Source: Erysipelotrichaceae bacterium (GTDB lineage: Bacteria > Bacillota_I > Bacilli_A > Erysipelotrichales > Erysipelotrichaceae). From it: 64,000 nucleotides of DNA. Each line of letters starts with the position of its first letter. The stretch's first letter is position 1. The stretch covers positions 43,141 to 107,140 of the forward strand of contig JAFYHT010000038.1 in NCBI GenBank assembly GCA_017539025.1, given 5' to 3'. A program made the position numbers and the translations under genes. Shown one piece after another: positions 52,892-61,603 of this stretch. The notes under the pieces are model-generated. The model was not told the origin of the DNA and did no database searches. It was given only the letters and a program-made list of their open reading frames with translations.

Positions 52892-54169
52892 ATGAAACGT
52901 GCAGAAAAAAGGATATATCTTTCAACGGGCACAATGCACGGAGATGAAGAAAAGTATATCAAGGAAGCATTTGATACCAACTGGGTAACGACAGCAGGCA
53001 GGAATATCGATGAAGTTGAACGAATGGCTGCGGAGTATATCGGCTGTAAGTATGCGGTCGCATTAGGGACCGGAACCGGTGCACTTCATCTGGCTACGAA
53101 GCTGGCAGGGGAAAGGCTCTATGGCCAGGCAAAAGTTGAAAGAGGCGTCTTGTTTGGCAAGAGGGTTTTTGCGACTGATATGACATTTGGCGCCTCGATC
53201 AATCCGATCGGATATGAAGACGGTGAAGCGATCTTTCTGGATACTGAATATGACACCTGGAACAGCGATCCGGAAGCTTTAAAGAAAGCGATTGAAATAT
53301 ATCCTGATGTTAGACTGCTGGTCTGTGTTCATTTATATGGCACCCCCGGTAAAATATGTGAGATCAGAAAGATCTGTGATGAACATGGGATCCTGATCAT
53401 CGAAGATGCATGTGAAAGCCTTGGTTCCAAATACAAGCTTGATGGTGAATGGATTGAGACGGGCAAGTTAGGCGATTATGGCTGTATTTCTTTTAACGGC
53501 AATAAGATCATCACCGGTTCAAGCGGCGGTATGTTTCTGACAGATAACAAGGATGATGCGGACAAGGTCAGGAAGTGGTCAACACAGTCCAGGGAAGCTG
53601 CTTTCTGGTATCAGCACGAAGAGATCGGTTACAACTATCGCATGTCCAATATCATTGCCGGTATCATCAGAGGGCAGATGCCTTATATGGGTGAACATAT
53701 CGCAAAGAAACGGGCGATCTATGAAAGATATAAGGAAGGATTCAAAGGATTGCCTGTACAGATGAATCCTTACGATGCAGAAAACTCTAAGCCAAACTTC
53801 TGGCTAAGCTGTTTGATCATTGATGAAGACGCGATGTGTGAACAGGTTCGTGACGATTCTAAGGCCTTATATATTCACGAAAAAGGAAAATCCTGTCCGA
53901 CAGAGATCTTACAGAAACTGGAAGAACGCAACATGGAAGGCCGTCCGATCTGGAAGCCGATGCATGCGCAGCCGATTTACAGGAACAATGCCTTTGTTAC
54001 AGCCAGAGGAAATGGCAGAGGCCAATCCAATGCATATATTGATAAGGGAAAGAAACTGGATGTCGGTATGGATATTTTTGCAAGAGGCTTATGTTTGCCG
54101 TCTGATATCAAAATGACCCCTGAAGAACAGGATATGGTCATTGAAGTGATCAGAGAGTGTTTTGAGTAA
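52892..54169 (+). CDS. pglE: UDP-4-keto-6-deoxy-GlcNAc aminotransferase (PglE-like, DegT family)
   Basis: PLP-dependent aminotransferase of 425 residues, about 40 longer than most relatives. WVTTAGRNIDEVE near 31, ALGTGTGALHLATKLAG, EDACESLGSKYK and FNGNKIITGSSGGM with PLP lysine 205 are seen. The extra length includes RLYGQAKVERGVLFGKRVF near 75-93. It should aminate C4 of the PglF product to give UDP-4-amino-4,6-dideoxy-GlcNAc. No dedicated PglD acetyltransferase follows. It could also supply the missing LegC step, though LegC acts on the GDP sugar. GAGGA precedes the ATG. Confidence 0.85.
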   Translation: MKRAEKRIYLSTGTMHGDEEKYIKEAFDTNWVTTAGRNIDEVERMAAEYIGCKYAVALGTGTGALHLATKLAGERLYGQAKVERGVLFGKRVFATDMTFGASINPIGYEDGEAIFLDTEYDTWNSDPEALKKAIEIYPDVRLLVCVHLYGTPGKICEIRKICDEHGILIIEDACESLGSKYKLDGEWIETGKLGDYGCISFNGNKIITGSSGGMFLTDNKDDADKVRKWSTQSREAAFWYQHEEIGYNYRMSNIIAGIIRGQMPYMGEHIAKKRAIYERYKEGFKGLPVQMNPYDAENSKPNFWLSCLIIDEDAMCEQVRDDSKALYIHEKGKSCPTEILQKLEERNMEGRPIWKPMHAQPIYRNNAFVTARGNGRGQSNAYIDKGKKLDVGMDIFARGLCLPSDIKMTPEEQDMVIEVIRECFE

Positions 54170-54774
54170 TGTATAAAAACTGTTTCAAAAGAGTATTTGA
54201 TTTTATCTTGTCTTTAACGGCGCTGATCGTGTTAGCGCCTGTTTTTCTTGTATTGATCATACTCGGAAGAAAGAATATGAAGGGGAATCCGTTCTTTACG
54301 CAAGAAAGACCGGGAAAAGACGGTAAGATCTTCAAGCTGATCAAATTCAGAAGTATGTCAGAGGAAAAAGATGAGAACGGAAACTATCTGAGTGATGATA
54401 TCAGGTTGAACAGTTATGGAAAGAAATTAAGAAGTACATCGCTGGATGAACTTCCGGAACTGATCAATATCTTAAAAGGGGATATGGCGATCGTCGGTCC
54501 AAGGCCTCTGTTGGTACAATATCTGCCTTTATATAATGAAGAACAGAGACATCGCCATGATGTTCGCCCGGGTCTGACCGGGCTGGCACAGGTCAATGGC
54601 AGAAACCAGATCTCCTGGGCTGATAAATTCAGGTATGATATCGAATATGTCAATAACATCACGTTACTGGGTGATATCAAAATCATTTTAAAAACAGTTA
54701 AGAATGTCCTGACTCACGAAGGGATCACGGGCGAAGGTTCTTCAACTGTAGAATATTTTAACGGACACAACTGA
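54169..54774 (+). CDS. pglC: Initiating sugar-1-phosphate transferase (PglC-like)
   Basis: Monotopic phosphoglycosyl transferase of 201 residues that starts repeat-unit assembly by moving a sugar 1-phosphate to undecaprenyl phosphate. The re-entrant helix is at about 8-32, followed by FTQERPGKDGKIFKLIKFRSM, STSLDELPELINILKGDMAIVGPRP (catalytic DE) and VRPGLTGLAQVNGRN. Size matches the small PglC group rather than the long WbaP group. It shares one base with each flanking gene, so PglF, PglE and PglC likely act in series. Confidence 0.93.
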   Translation: MYKNCFKRVFDFILSLTALIVLAPVFLVLIILGRKNMKGNPFFTQERPGKDGKIFKLIKFRSMSEEKDENGNYLSDDIRLNSYGKKLRSTSLDELPELINILKGDMAIVGPRPLLVQYLPLYNEEQRHRHDVRPGLTGLAQVNGRNQISWADKFRYDIEYVNNITLLGDIKIILKTVKNVLTHEGITGEGSSTVEYFNGHN

Positions 54775-55862
54775 TGAAAATACTGATCCTCACAAATCAT
54801 GATCTGGGTTTGTACAAATTCAGAAAAGAATTACTGGAAACGTTGTTGAAAGACAATGATGTTTTTGTGTCGATGCCGAGAGGCATTTTTACTGATCAGA
54901 TCATTGAAATGGGTTGTAAATATATTGACACATCCTTTGAAAGAAAAGGAAAGAATCCTTTTAAGGATCTGAAATTGCTGAGTTTTTATAAGAAAACAAT
55001 CAGAGAAATCAGACCTGATGTTGTTTTGACTTATACGATCAAACCGAATGTTTACGGAGGTTTGGCTTGCCAGCACTTGAAAGTTCCGTATATCGCCAAT
55101 GTAACAGGATTAGGATCAGCGATTGAAAACGGCGGCTTACTGCAGCTTGTTTCTCTGAATCTCTATAAACTTGGTTTGAAGAAAGCGGATATGGTTTTCT
55201 TCCAGAATAATGCCAACAGGGATTTCATGATCGAAAAGAATGCTGTAAAAGACAACTACGATATGCTTCCGGGATCAGGCGTCAATCTGAGCCAGTATGA
55301 TGTCAAAGGTTTTCCGGATGATGGTACGATCGACTTTACTTATGTCGGCAGGCTCATGAAAGAAAAAGGTTTTGAACTGTATACCAAGGCAGCAGAGTAT
55401 ATCAGAGAAAAATACCCGGAAACCAGATTTCATGTCTGCGGTCCGGACGAAGACAACTATCATGACCTCGTAGAGGAGCTTTCTGAAAAAGGTATCCTTG
55501 TTTATGAAGGCTATGTTGAAGACATGAAAGGAGTTTATTCAAGAGTTCAGTGTACGATCCATCCGACATACTATCCGGAAGGAATGTCCAATGTGTTATT
55601 GGAGTCATTGGCTTGTGCAAGAGCGATCATCACAACTGATCGTCCCGGATGTAAGGAGATCGTTGATGATGGAGTCAACGGCTTCGTGGTAAAACAGAAT
55701 GATCTTGATGACCTGATTGAAAAGATCGAGAAATATCTTTCTTTATCTAATGAAGAAAGAAAACAGTTGGGTTTGAACGGAAGAAGAAAAGTCGAAAAGG
55801 AATTCGACAGAAACATTGTTATAGATAAATATCTGAAGGCGATTGAGAAGGTTACGAAATAA
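54774..55862 (+). CDS. GT4-family glycosyltransferase (PglA-like)
   Basis: A 362-residue GT-B enzyme. ILILTNHDLGLYKFRKELLE, VLTYTIKPNVYGGLACQ and NVTGLGSAIENGG are typical of PglA-like enzymes that add the second sugar, often a HexNAc, to a bacillosamine-type lipid. TYYPEGMSNVLLESLACARA carries the catalytic glutamate. It lies directly after the initiating transferase, consistent with addition of sugar two. Confidence 0.88.
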   Translation: MKILILTNHDLGLYKFRKELLETLLKDNDVFVSMPRGIFTDQIIEMGCKYIDTSFERKGKNPFKDLKLLSFYKKTIREIRPDVVLTYTIKPNVYGGLACQHLKVPYIANVTGLGSAIENGGLLQLVSLNLYKLGLKKADMVFFQNNANRDFMIEKNAVKDNYDMLPGSGVNLSQYDVKGFPDDGTIDFTYVGRLMKEKGFELYTKAAEYIREKYPETRFHVCGPDEDNYHDLVEELSEKGILVYEGYVEDMKGVYSRVQCTIHPTYYPEGMSNVLLESLACARAIITTDRPGCKEIVDDGVNGFVVKQNDLDDLIEKIEKYLSLSNEERKQLGLNGRRKVEKEFDRNIVIDKYLKAIEKVTK

Positions 55863-56951
55863 ATGGTAAAAGTTCTGGAAATGATCGCAACCCTCACATA
55901 TGGCGGTTCACAGGCAATGATCGTTAATCTGTGCAAAGCGATGAACAGAGAAAACGTTCAGTGCGATTTTATCGTGGATCATCCGGATATGATGGGGATG
56001 AAGGAGGTCGTTGAATCATTGGGTTCAAAGATCTATATCATGCCTACATTCAAGGGAACAAATATCGGGGAAGTCAAGAAGGCCTGGGATGCTTTTTTTG
56101 ATGAACATCCCGAATACCAGATCCTGCATTCTCATTCAAGAAGCTATGCATCGATCTATATTCCGATTGCGAAGAAACACGGTTTGAAAACGATCATTCA
56201 TTCTCATAACACTTCTAATGGAAAGGGTCTGACTGCAATGGTTAAGAATTTATTGCAGTATCCTTTGAGATATCAGGCAGATTATTTCTTTGGCTGTTCA
56301 AAAGAGGCTGGAGAATGGTTGTTTGGTAATAAGGTTGTTAATGGAGATAGATTTTTCGTATTGAATAACGCGATCGATACGGATAAGTTTTCTTTTGATC
56401 AGAATATCAGAGATGAATACAGAAAATCCTTCGGTTTGAATCGGGAAAGAGTCTTCATTCAGGTCGGCAGGATCTCAAAGCAGAAGAATTACGAGTTCAC
56501 GCTGGAAGTGTTTGCGGATCATCTAAAAGAATATCCGGAAAGCAGGTTGTTTATCGTCGGAAACGGAGAATTAAGAGAAGCTATCGATCGAAGGATTGAT
56601 GAACTGGGGATCTCAAATAGGATCACTATCCTGGAGAACAGAGATGATGTCAACAAGCTGTTACAGATGGCTGATTATTTCCTGATGCCTTCTTTGTTTG
56701 AAGGATTGAGCGTTGCAGCGGTGGAAGCACAGGCTTCCGGGATCAGATGCCTTTTAAGCGACCAATGTGATACCAATGTCAATATCAGCGGATTCTGTGA
56801 GTTTTTGCCTTTAAAAAAGGAAATCTGGCTTAAAAAAATGAGTGAAGATATGAAGTTGAGGCCATATACAAAAAAGGATATAATCAAAGCTGGCTTTGAT
56901 GTCAAAACGACTGCAAAGTGGCTTGAAGAGTTTTATGGGAGTATTGTCTGA
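55863..56951 (+). CDS. GT4-family glycosyltransferase (EpsF/CapH-like)
   Basis: A 362-residue GT-B enzyme starting directly after the previous stop. LEMIATLTYGGSQAMIVNLCKAM is the N-terminal block, HSHSRSYASIYIPIAKKHG and IIHSHNTSNG are typical of EpsF-like proteins, and LMPSLFEGLSVAAVEAQASG holds the EX7E region. Probably adds the third sugar of the repeat unit; identity unknown. Confidence 0.88.
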   Translation: MVKVLEMIATLTYGGSQAMIVNLCKAMNRENVQCDFIVDHPDMMGMKEVVESLGSKIYIMPTFKGTNIGEVKKAWDAFFDEHPEYQILHSHSRSYASIYIPIAKKHGLKTIIHSHNTSNGKGLTAMVKNLLQYPLRYQADYFFGCSKEAGEWLFGNKVVNGDRFFVLNNAIDTDKFSFDQNIRDEYRKSFGLNRERVFIQVGRISKQKNYEFTLEVFADHLKEYPESRLFIVGNGELREAIDRRIDELGISNRITILENRDDVNKLLQMADYFLMPSLFEGLSVAAVEAQASGIRCLLSDQCDTNVNISGFCEFLPLKKEIWLKKMSEDMKLRPYTKKDIIKAGFDVKTTAKWLEEFYGSIV

Positions 56952-56953
56952 TC

Positions 56954-58120
56954 ATGAATCATATCTGGTCTGAAAACAAATATATCGAGATGATGGTAAA
57001 TATCCTGCTGTTCCTGGTGGGGATCAATTTTCTGCATTATGGGCAGCTGTTTTTGCCGCTGATCTGTTTGATCCTTTTTGTCGATCGCAGATTGGAATTT
57101 GTTGTAAATAAACCCTTGGTTTTTGTATTGCTTTGTCTGTTTGCGGTTGCATTCTATGCCTTTTCTTATCAGCTTGGTTTTTACAGTGTGATGGGTTTTA
57201 CCCTTCCCATGGCATATTATATCGGATCAAATATCAGACACCCAAGCAAGGATAATGTCATTAAGGTCATTTATCTTTTTGCCATAGCAATGGGTATTCA
57301 TATCCTTCTGGATTTTGTAAAAGATCTGTATGCCAGAGGTTTCTATGATCTCATTCACGTTTCTTCTCATTATGATATCTGGACAGGAGAGAAGATCTCA
57401 ACGACTGTGATCGCTGTTGAACTTGATCTGCTGATCGCTGTCTTTTATTATTTGCTGGTTCATGAAAAGAATAAAATGGTGAAGACGGTTGGTATTACTG
57501 TTTTTTCAGTTGGTTTTTTCTATTGCATCCTTTTAGGAAGAAGGACTCCGATATTGCTTTTCTTTGCATGCATGCTGATGTGCTTTGTTTTCGACAGATC
57601 TGTTTCAGAAAAAGGAAAGAGGACTTTTATATACCTGATGTCATTGATCATACTGTTTTCCCTTGTTCTTGGATGTCTGTATGCATTTGACCTGTTTGGA
57701 TTGAGATCTGTCTTAAGTCACTTCTATATCTTTGAAAAGATAGCCAGAGGATTCTCGGACAACAGGTTTGGAATTTACTTTAAGGCTTTTTCCCTGCTGG
57801 GCAAGTATCCCTGGGGCGGACAGAAGATCAGTGAAAGCCTTGGGATCCAGATTCATGAGCTTTGGATCGATGTCTATGATTACGCCGGAGTAGTTCCATA
57901 TATTCTTTTACTCGGATACAGTCTGATCTATGGAATGAATTTCATATCCGCCATCAGAAAGACGGATGATGGTTCTTATAGAACGATTTTGATCGGTCTG
58001 CTGGTATGCATTTTTATTCAGATGCTTCTGGAACCGGTGATGACCGCATCTTCTATTTTTCTGATCATTGTGATCACGATCGGAACGATCGTTGAGAAGG
58101 CAGCATCTTATGAAAAATAA
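56954..58120 (+). CDS. wzy: Wzy-type O-antigen/capsule polymerase
   Basis: A 388-residue membrane protein with about 10-11 helices and a larger loop near residues 255-300 (GFSDNRFGIYFKAFSLLGKYPWGG) of the kind that carries arginine-rich acceptor sites in Wzy and WaaL ligases. LGRRTPILLFFACMLM precedes it. Its place between glycosyltransferases and a flippase supports the polymerase role. Sequence similarity in this family is low, so the call rests on topology and context. Confidence 0.78.
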   Translation: MNHIWSENKYIEMMVNILLFLVGINFLHYGQLFLPLICLILFVDRRLEFVVNKPLVFVLLCLFAVAFYAFSYQLGFYSVMGFTLPMAYYIGSNIRHPSKDNVIKVIYLFAIAMGIHILLDFVKDLYARGFYDLIHVSSHYDIWTGEKISTTVIAVELDLLIAVFYYLLVHEKNKMVKTVGITVFSVGFFYCILLGRRTPILLFFACMLMCFVFDRSVSEKGKRTFIYLMSLIILFSLVLGCLYAFDLFGLRSVLSHFYIFEKIARGFSDNRFGIYFKAFSLLGKYPWGGQKISESLGIQIHELWIDVYDYAGVVPYILLLGYSLIYGMNFISAIRKTDDGSYRTILIGLLVCIFIQMLLEPVMTASSIFLIIVITIGTIVEKAASYEK

Positions 58121-59399
58121 CGGTGTAGTCAAAAACGCTTCTTGGATCATGATAGGCAGATTTTTTCAGCTTGCACTGACTTTCGTGACCACAATGCTGG
58201 TTGCAAGATATCTCGGTCCGGCAGAAAATGGGAAGCTCGTATATATCTATTCTTATGTGCAGCTATTCCTGCCGCTTTGTACATTAGGCCTAAACGACAT
58301 CGTTGTGAAAGAACTGGTGGATCATGAAGAGAAGAACGACGAGATCCTGGGCACGATGATCGTAATGAGACTGCTTGCTTCTTTAGTTTCGATGCTTTGT
58401 TCAACGATTCTTGTAGGAATGATGAATAGCGACCCTTCTTACAGGATTATCGCTTTGCTGCAGTCTTTTTCGCTGATGTTTCAGTCATTTGACTGCCTGA
58501 TGTATTTCTATCAGTCAAAATTGATGTCACAAAAATCGGGTATTGCTTATGCGGTTGCTTATATTCTTTCTTCTGTTTTCAGGATCTTTGCGATCCTGAC
58601 GAAAAGAGGGACTTTGTGTTTTGCCTTTGCTTATTCTTTTGATTTTCTGATGGTGGCACTTATGCTGCTGATGACTTATCTGAAGGATAAACATTCACTG
58701 AAGTTTTCTTTTTCCACAGTCGGATATCTGCTCAGAAAGAGTTATTTCTATATTCTGTCAGGTCTGCTTGTAGTGATCTATGGCAAAGTAACAGATACGC
58801 TTTTGTTGGGGAAAATGGTAAATGAAGAAAGCGTCTCATATTACGCAGCAGGCACTACTTTGTGTAATGCCTGGCCATTCCTTCTGACTGCGATCATTGA
58901 TTCTTTCAGCCCGATCATCATAGAAGCACATAAAAAGGGTAAAGAAGTTTTTCAGACAAAACTGAAGCAGTTATATGCTTTGATCTTCTATATCGGAACT
59001 TTTGTAGCGATCGGTGTGTTAATATTTTCTAATCTGGCGATCATGATCCTCTACGGCTCCCAATATGCTAAGGCATCATTGCCGATGAAGATCTATGCCT
59101 GGTCAACTGCTTTTTCTTATATCGGTGTATCCCGTGCGATCTGGATGCAGTGTGAAAACAAGACAAGATATGAGACTGTGATCTCTTTGTTTGGAGCGAT
59201 CACAAATATCGCGTTAAATTTCATTCTGATCAGTAATTATGGGATCATTGGTGCAGCAATAGCTGCTGTACTGACGCAGTTTTTGACAAATTTCATTTTC
59301 CTTTTTGCAATGAAAGATACCAGGGAAAATGCTAAACTGATATTAGATGCAATCTTATTGAAAGGTGTATTCAACAGGAAGGGAGAACCCAATGTTTAA
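58110..59399 (+). CDS. wzx: Wzx-type oligosaccharide flippase (second)
   Basis: A 429-residue membrane protein with about 12-14 helices. VVKNASWIMIGRFFQLALTFVTTMLVARYLGP is the typical flippase start. YAAGTTLCNAWPFLLTAIIDSFSP and the final helices IIGAAIAAVLTQFLTNF agree. I use ATG 58110, which overlaps the polymerase gene; an upstream start would add six residues. Belongs to the Wzy unit, while the other flippase (43501) has no neighbouring polymerase. Confidence 0.9.
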   Translation: MKNNGVVKNASWIMIGRFFQLALTFVTTMLVARYLGPAENGKLVYIYSYVQLFLPLCTLGLNDIVVKELVDHEEKNDEILGTMIVMRLLASLVSMLCSTILVGMMNSDPSYRIIALLQSFSLMFQSFDCLMYFYQSKLMSQKSGIAYAVAYILSSVFRIFAILTKRGTLCFAFAYSFDFLMVALMLLMTYLKDKHSLKFSFSTVGYLLRKSYFYILSGLLVVIYGKVTDTLLLGKMVNEESVSYYAAGTTLCNAWPFLLTAIIDSFSPIIIEAHKKGKEVFQTKLKQLYALIFYIGTFVAIGVLIFSNLAIMILYGSQYAKASLPMKIYAWSTAFSYIGVSRAIWMQCENKTRYETVISLFGAITNIALNFILISNYGIIGAAIAAVLTQFLTNFIFLFAMKDTRENAKLILDAILLKGVFNRKGEPNV

Positions 59400-60408
59400 A
59401 GATAAAGTGTTACTGATCACAGGCGGTACAGGATCGTTCGGCAATGCGGTTGCGAAACGGTTTCTGACAAGTGATATCAAGGAGATACGTATCGTATCAA
59501 GAGACGAGAAGAAGCAGGATGATATGCGTCATGAGTATCAGCAGAAGTATCCTGAATTTGCGAATAAACTCAAATTTTACATTGGCGATGTCAGGGACTA
59601 TAAGTCGATTGAATACGCTTTTAAAGGTGTAGATTATGTTTTTCATGCTGCAGCTTTGAAACAGGTCCCATCCTGCGAATTCTATCCGATTGAGGCAGTT
59701 AAAACCAATGTGCTGGGTTCTGATAATGTGATCGATGCCTGTGTAAAACACGGTGTCAAGAAGGCGATTTTCCTTTCTACCGATAAGGCGGCTTACCCAA
59801 TCAATGCGATGGGTATGACCAAGGCCCTGATGGAAAAAAACGTAGTCGCCAGATCAAGGCAACTGCAGGAAGGGGATACAGTCCTCTGTCTGACCAGATA
59901 TGGCAATGTCATGGCTTCAAGAGGTTCTGTCATTCCTTTGTTTGTGGAACAGATCGAAAATGATCAGCCGATCACGATCACCAACCCAAACATGACCAGA
60001 TTCATGATGACTTTGGATGAAGCTGTTGAACTGGTACTGTTTGCGTTTGAACACGGCAATCAGGGCGATCTGTTTGTACAGAAGGCTCCGGCTGCTACGA
60101 TCGATACCCTGGCAAAGGCTGTTGTCGCTCTAAAGGGCAACGAGAATACCAAGATCGTTAATATCGGTACCAGACATGGCGAAAAACTGTATGAAGTTTT
60201 AGTCACTAGAGAAGACATGGTCAAGGCGGAAGATTTGGGAGATTATTATCGTATTCCGGCTGACAACAGAGATCTCAATTATGATCGTTATATCAATAAA
60301 GGAACAGACAAACTGGATTTTGTTGAAGAATATAATTCTCATAATACTGAACGTTTGGATCTTGAAGGAATGAAACAGCTTCTGAAAAAGCTGGAGATGT
60401 TTCAATAG
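59392..60408 (+). CDS. capE: UDP-GlcNAc 4,6-dehydratase/5-epimerase (CapE/FnlA)
   Basis: First enzyme of UDP-L-FucNAc synthesis. The 338-residue SDR starts MFKDKVLLITGGTGSFGNAV and has HAAALKQVPSCEF, FLSTDKAAYPINAMGMTK (methionine in place of the usual tyrosine) and RYGNVMASRGSVIPLF, all as in CapE/FnlA. I use ATG 59392, preceded by GGGAGA; an upstream frame extension overlaps the flippase gene. A terminator lies after the gene, separating it from its pathway partners capF and capG. Confidence 0.93.
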   Translation: MFKDKVLLITGGTGSFGNAVAKRFLTSDIKEIRIVSRDEKKQDDMRHEYQQKYPEFANKLKFYIGDVRDYKSIEYAFKGVDYVFHAAALKQVPSCEFYPIEAVKTNVLGSDNVIDACVKHGVKKAIFLSTDKAAYPINAMGMTKALMEKNVVARSRQLQEGDTVLCLTRYGNVMASRGSVIPLFVEQIENDQPITITNPNMTRFMMTLDEAVELVLFAFEHGNQGDLFVQKAPAATIDTLAKAVVALKGNENTKIVNIGTRHGEKLYEVLVTREDMVKAEDLGDYYRIPADNRDLNYDRYINKGTDKLDFVEEYNSHNTERLDLEGMKQLLKKLEMFQ

Positions 60409-60416
60409 GTGAATGG

Positions 60417-60441
60417 GCACGCTTTATAAAAGCGTGCTTTT
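60417..60441 (+). terminator. Rho-independent terminator between capE and capF
   Basis: A perfect 9-bp stem, GCACGCTTT (60417-60425) with AAAGCGTGC (60429-60437), has a 3-nt loop and is followed by TTTT. It begins 9 nt after the capE stop. Confidence 0.8.
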
Positions 60442-60445
60442 GAAA

Positions 60446-60451
60446 TAGAAT
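60446..60451 (+). promoter_or_regulatory. -10 box of the capF unit, predicted leaderless start
   Basis: TAGAAT, one mismatch from consensus, lies directly after the terminator, and 7 nt separate it from the ATG at 60459. The purine-rich AGAAGAG between them is too close to the ATG to serve as a ribosome site. Confidence 0.5.
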
Positions 60452-60458
60452 AGAAGAG

Positions 60459-61601
60459 ATGAAAATATTAGTAACTGGTGCAAAAGGTTTTATCGGAAAA
60501 AACCTATGCGAAAATCTGAAGAATGTCAAAGACAATAAAGACAAGACGAGAAACATCATTATTGATGAGATTTTTGAATATGATGTAGATACCGACAGGG
60601 AATCATTTGAAAGATTTTGTAAAGACTGTGATTTCGTCTTCAATCTTGCCGGGATCAATCGACCCTTGAATGCTGAAGAATTCAATATCAATCATAGTTT
60701 CCTGGCTGAACTCTTGAATACATTGAAGAAATATGGCAATAAGAGTCCGGTCATGTTGTCGAGTTCAACTCAGGCTTTGTTGGATAACGATTATGGAAGA
60801 TCCAAGAAAGAAGCAGAAGATCTCTTGCTGAGATATGGAAAAGAGAACGATGTCAGAGTCCTGGTATACAGATTCCCGAATGTCTTCGGCAAGTGGTGCA
60901 GGCCTAACTATAACAGCGGTGTTGCCACTTTCTGTAACAATATCGCAAACGATCTGCCAATCAAGGTCAATGACAGGAATACTGAGCTGACTTTGGTTTA
61001 TATTGATGACATCATTGATGAGATGTTTGAAGGACTTAAGGGAAATGAACATAGGGATGATGATCTATGTTATGTTCCCATTACCCATAAGAAGACTTTG
61101 GGTGAGATCGTTGATCTCCTGTACACATTCAATGAAGAACCGAATTCTTTGATCATGCCAAGTATTCCGAAAGGAAGCTTTGAAAAGAAACTGTATTCTA
61201 CATTTCTTTCTTATCTCCCGGAAAGAAAAGTGAAATTTCAACTGAAAGGTAACGAAGATAACAGAGGCTCCTTTACGGAATTTCTGAGGACTGAGAATAA
61301 TGGCCAGTTCTCTATCAATATCTCCAAACCGGGTATCACAAAAGGCCAGCACTGGCACAATACCAAATGGGAATTCTTCCTTGTGGTAAGCGGTCATGGT
61401 CTGATCCAGGAAAGAAAGATTGGAACTGATGAAGTCATGGAATTTGAAGTCAGCGGAGAAAAGCTGGAACCGGTACATATGTTGCCGGGTTATACGCATA
61501 ATATCATCAATCTGTCTCAAACAGAGAATCTTGTCACACTGATGTGGGCAAACGAGCTGTTTGACAAGGACAGACCGGATACTTTCTTTGAGGAGGTTTA
61601 A
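60459..61601 (+). CDS. capF: UDP-2-acetamido-2,6-dideoxy-hexulose epimerase/reductase (CapF/FnlB)
   Basis: Bifunctional enzyme of 380 residues. The N-terminal SDR (ILVTGAKGFIGKNL, FNLAGINRPL, catalytic YGRSK) reduces the C4 ketone. The C-terminal cupin from about 260 (EDNRGSFTEFLRT, KGQHWHNTKWEFFLVVSG, MLPGYTHNIINLS) epimerises C3. Both domains are complete. Together with CapE upstream and CapG downstream it yields UDP-L-FucNAc precursors. Confidence 0.94.
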   Translation: MKILVTGAKGFIGKNLCENLKNVKDNKDKTRNIIIDEIFEYDVDTDRESFERFCKDCDFVFNLAGINRPLNAEEFNINHSFLAELLNTLKKYGNKSPVMLSSSTQALLDNDYGRSKKEAEDLLLRYGKENDVRVLVYRFPNVFGKWCRPNYNSGVATFCNNIANDLPIKVNDRNTELTLVYIDDIIDEMFEGLKGNEHRDDDLCYVPITHKKTLGEIVDLLYTFNEEPNSLIMPSIPKGSFEKKLYSTFLSYLPERKVKFQLKGNEDNRGSFTEFLRTENNGQFSINISKPGITKGQHWHNTKWEFFLVVSGHGLIQERKIGTDEVMEFEVSGEKLEPVHMLPGYTHNIINLSQTENLVTLMWANELFDKDRPDTFFEEV

Positions 61602-61603
61602 CA

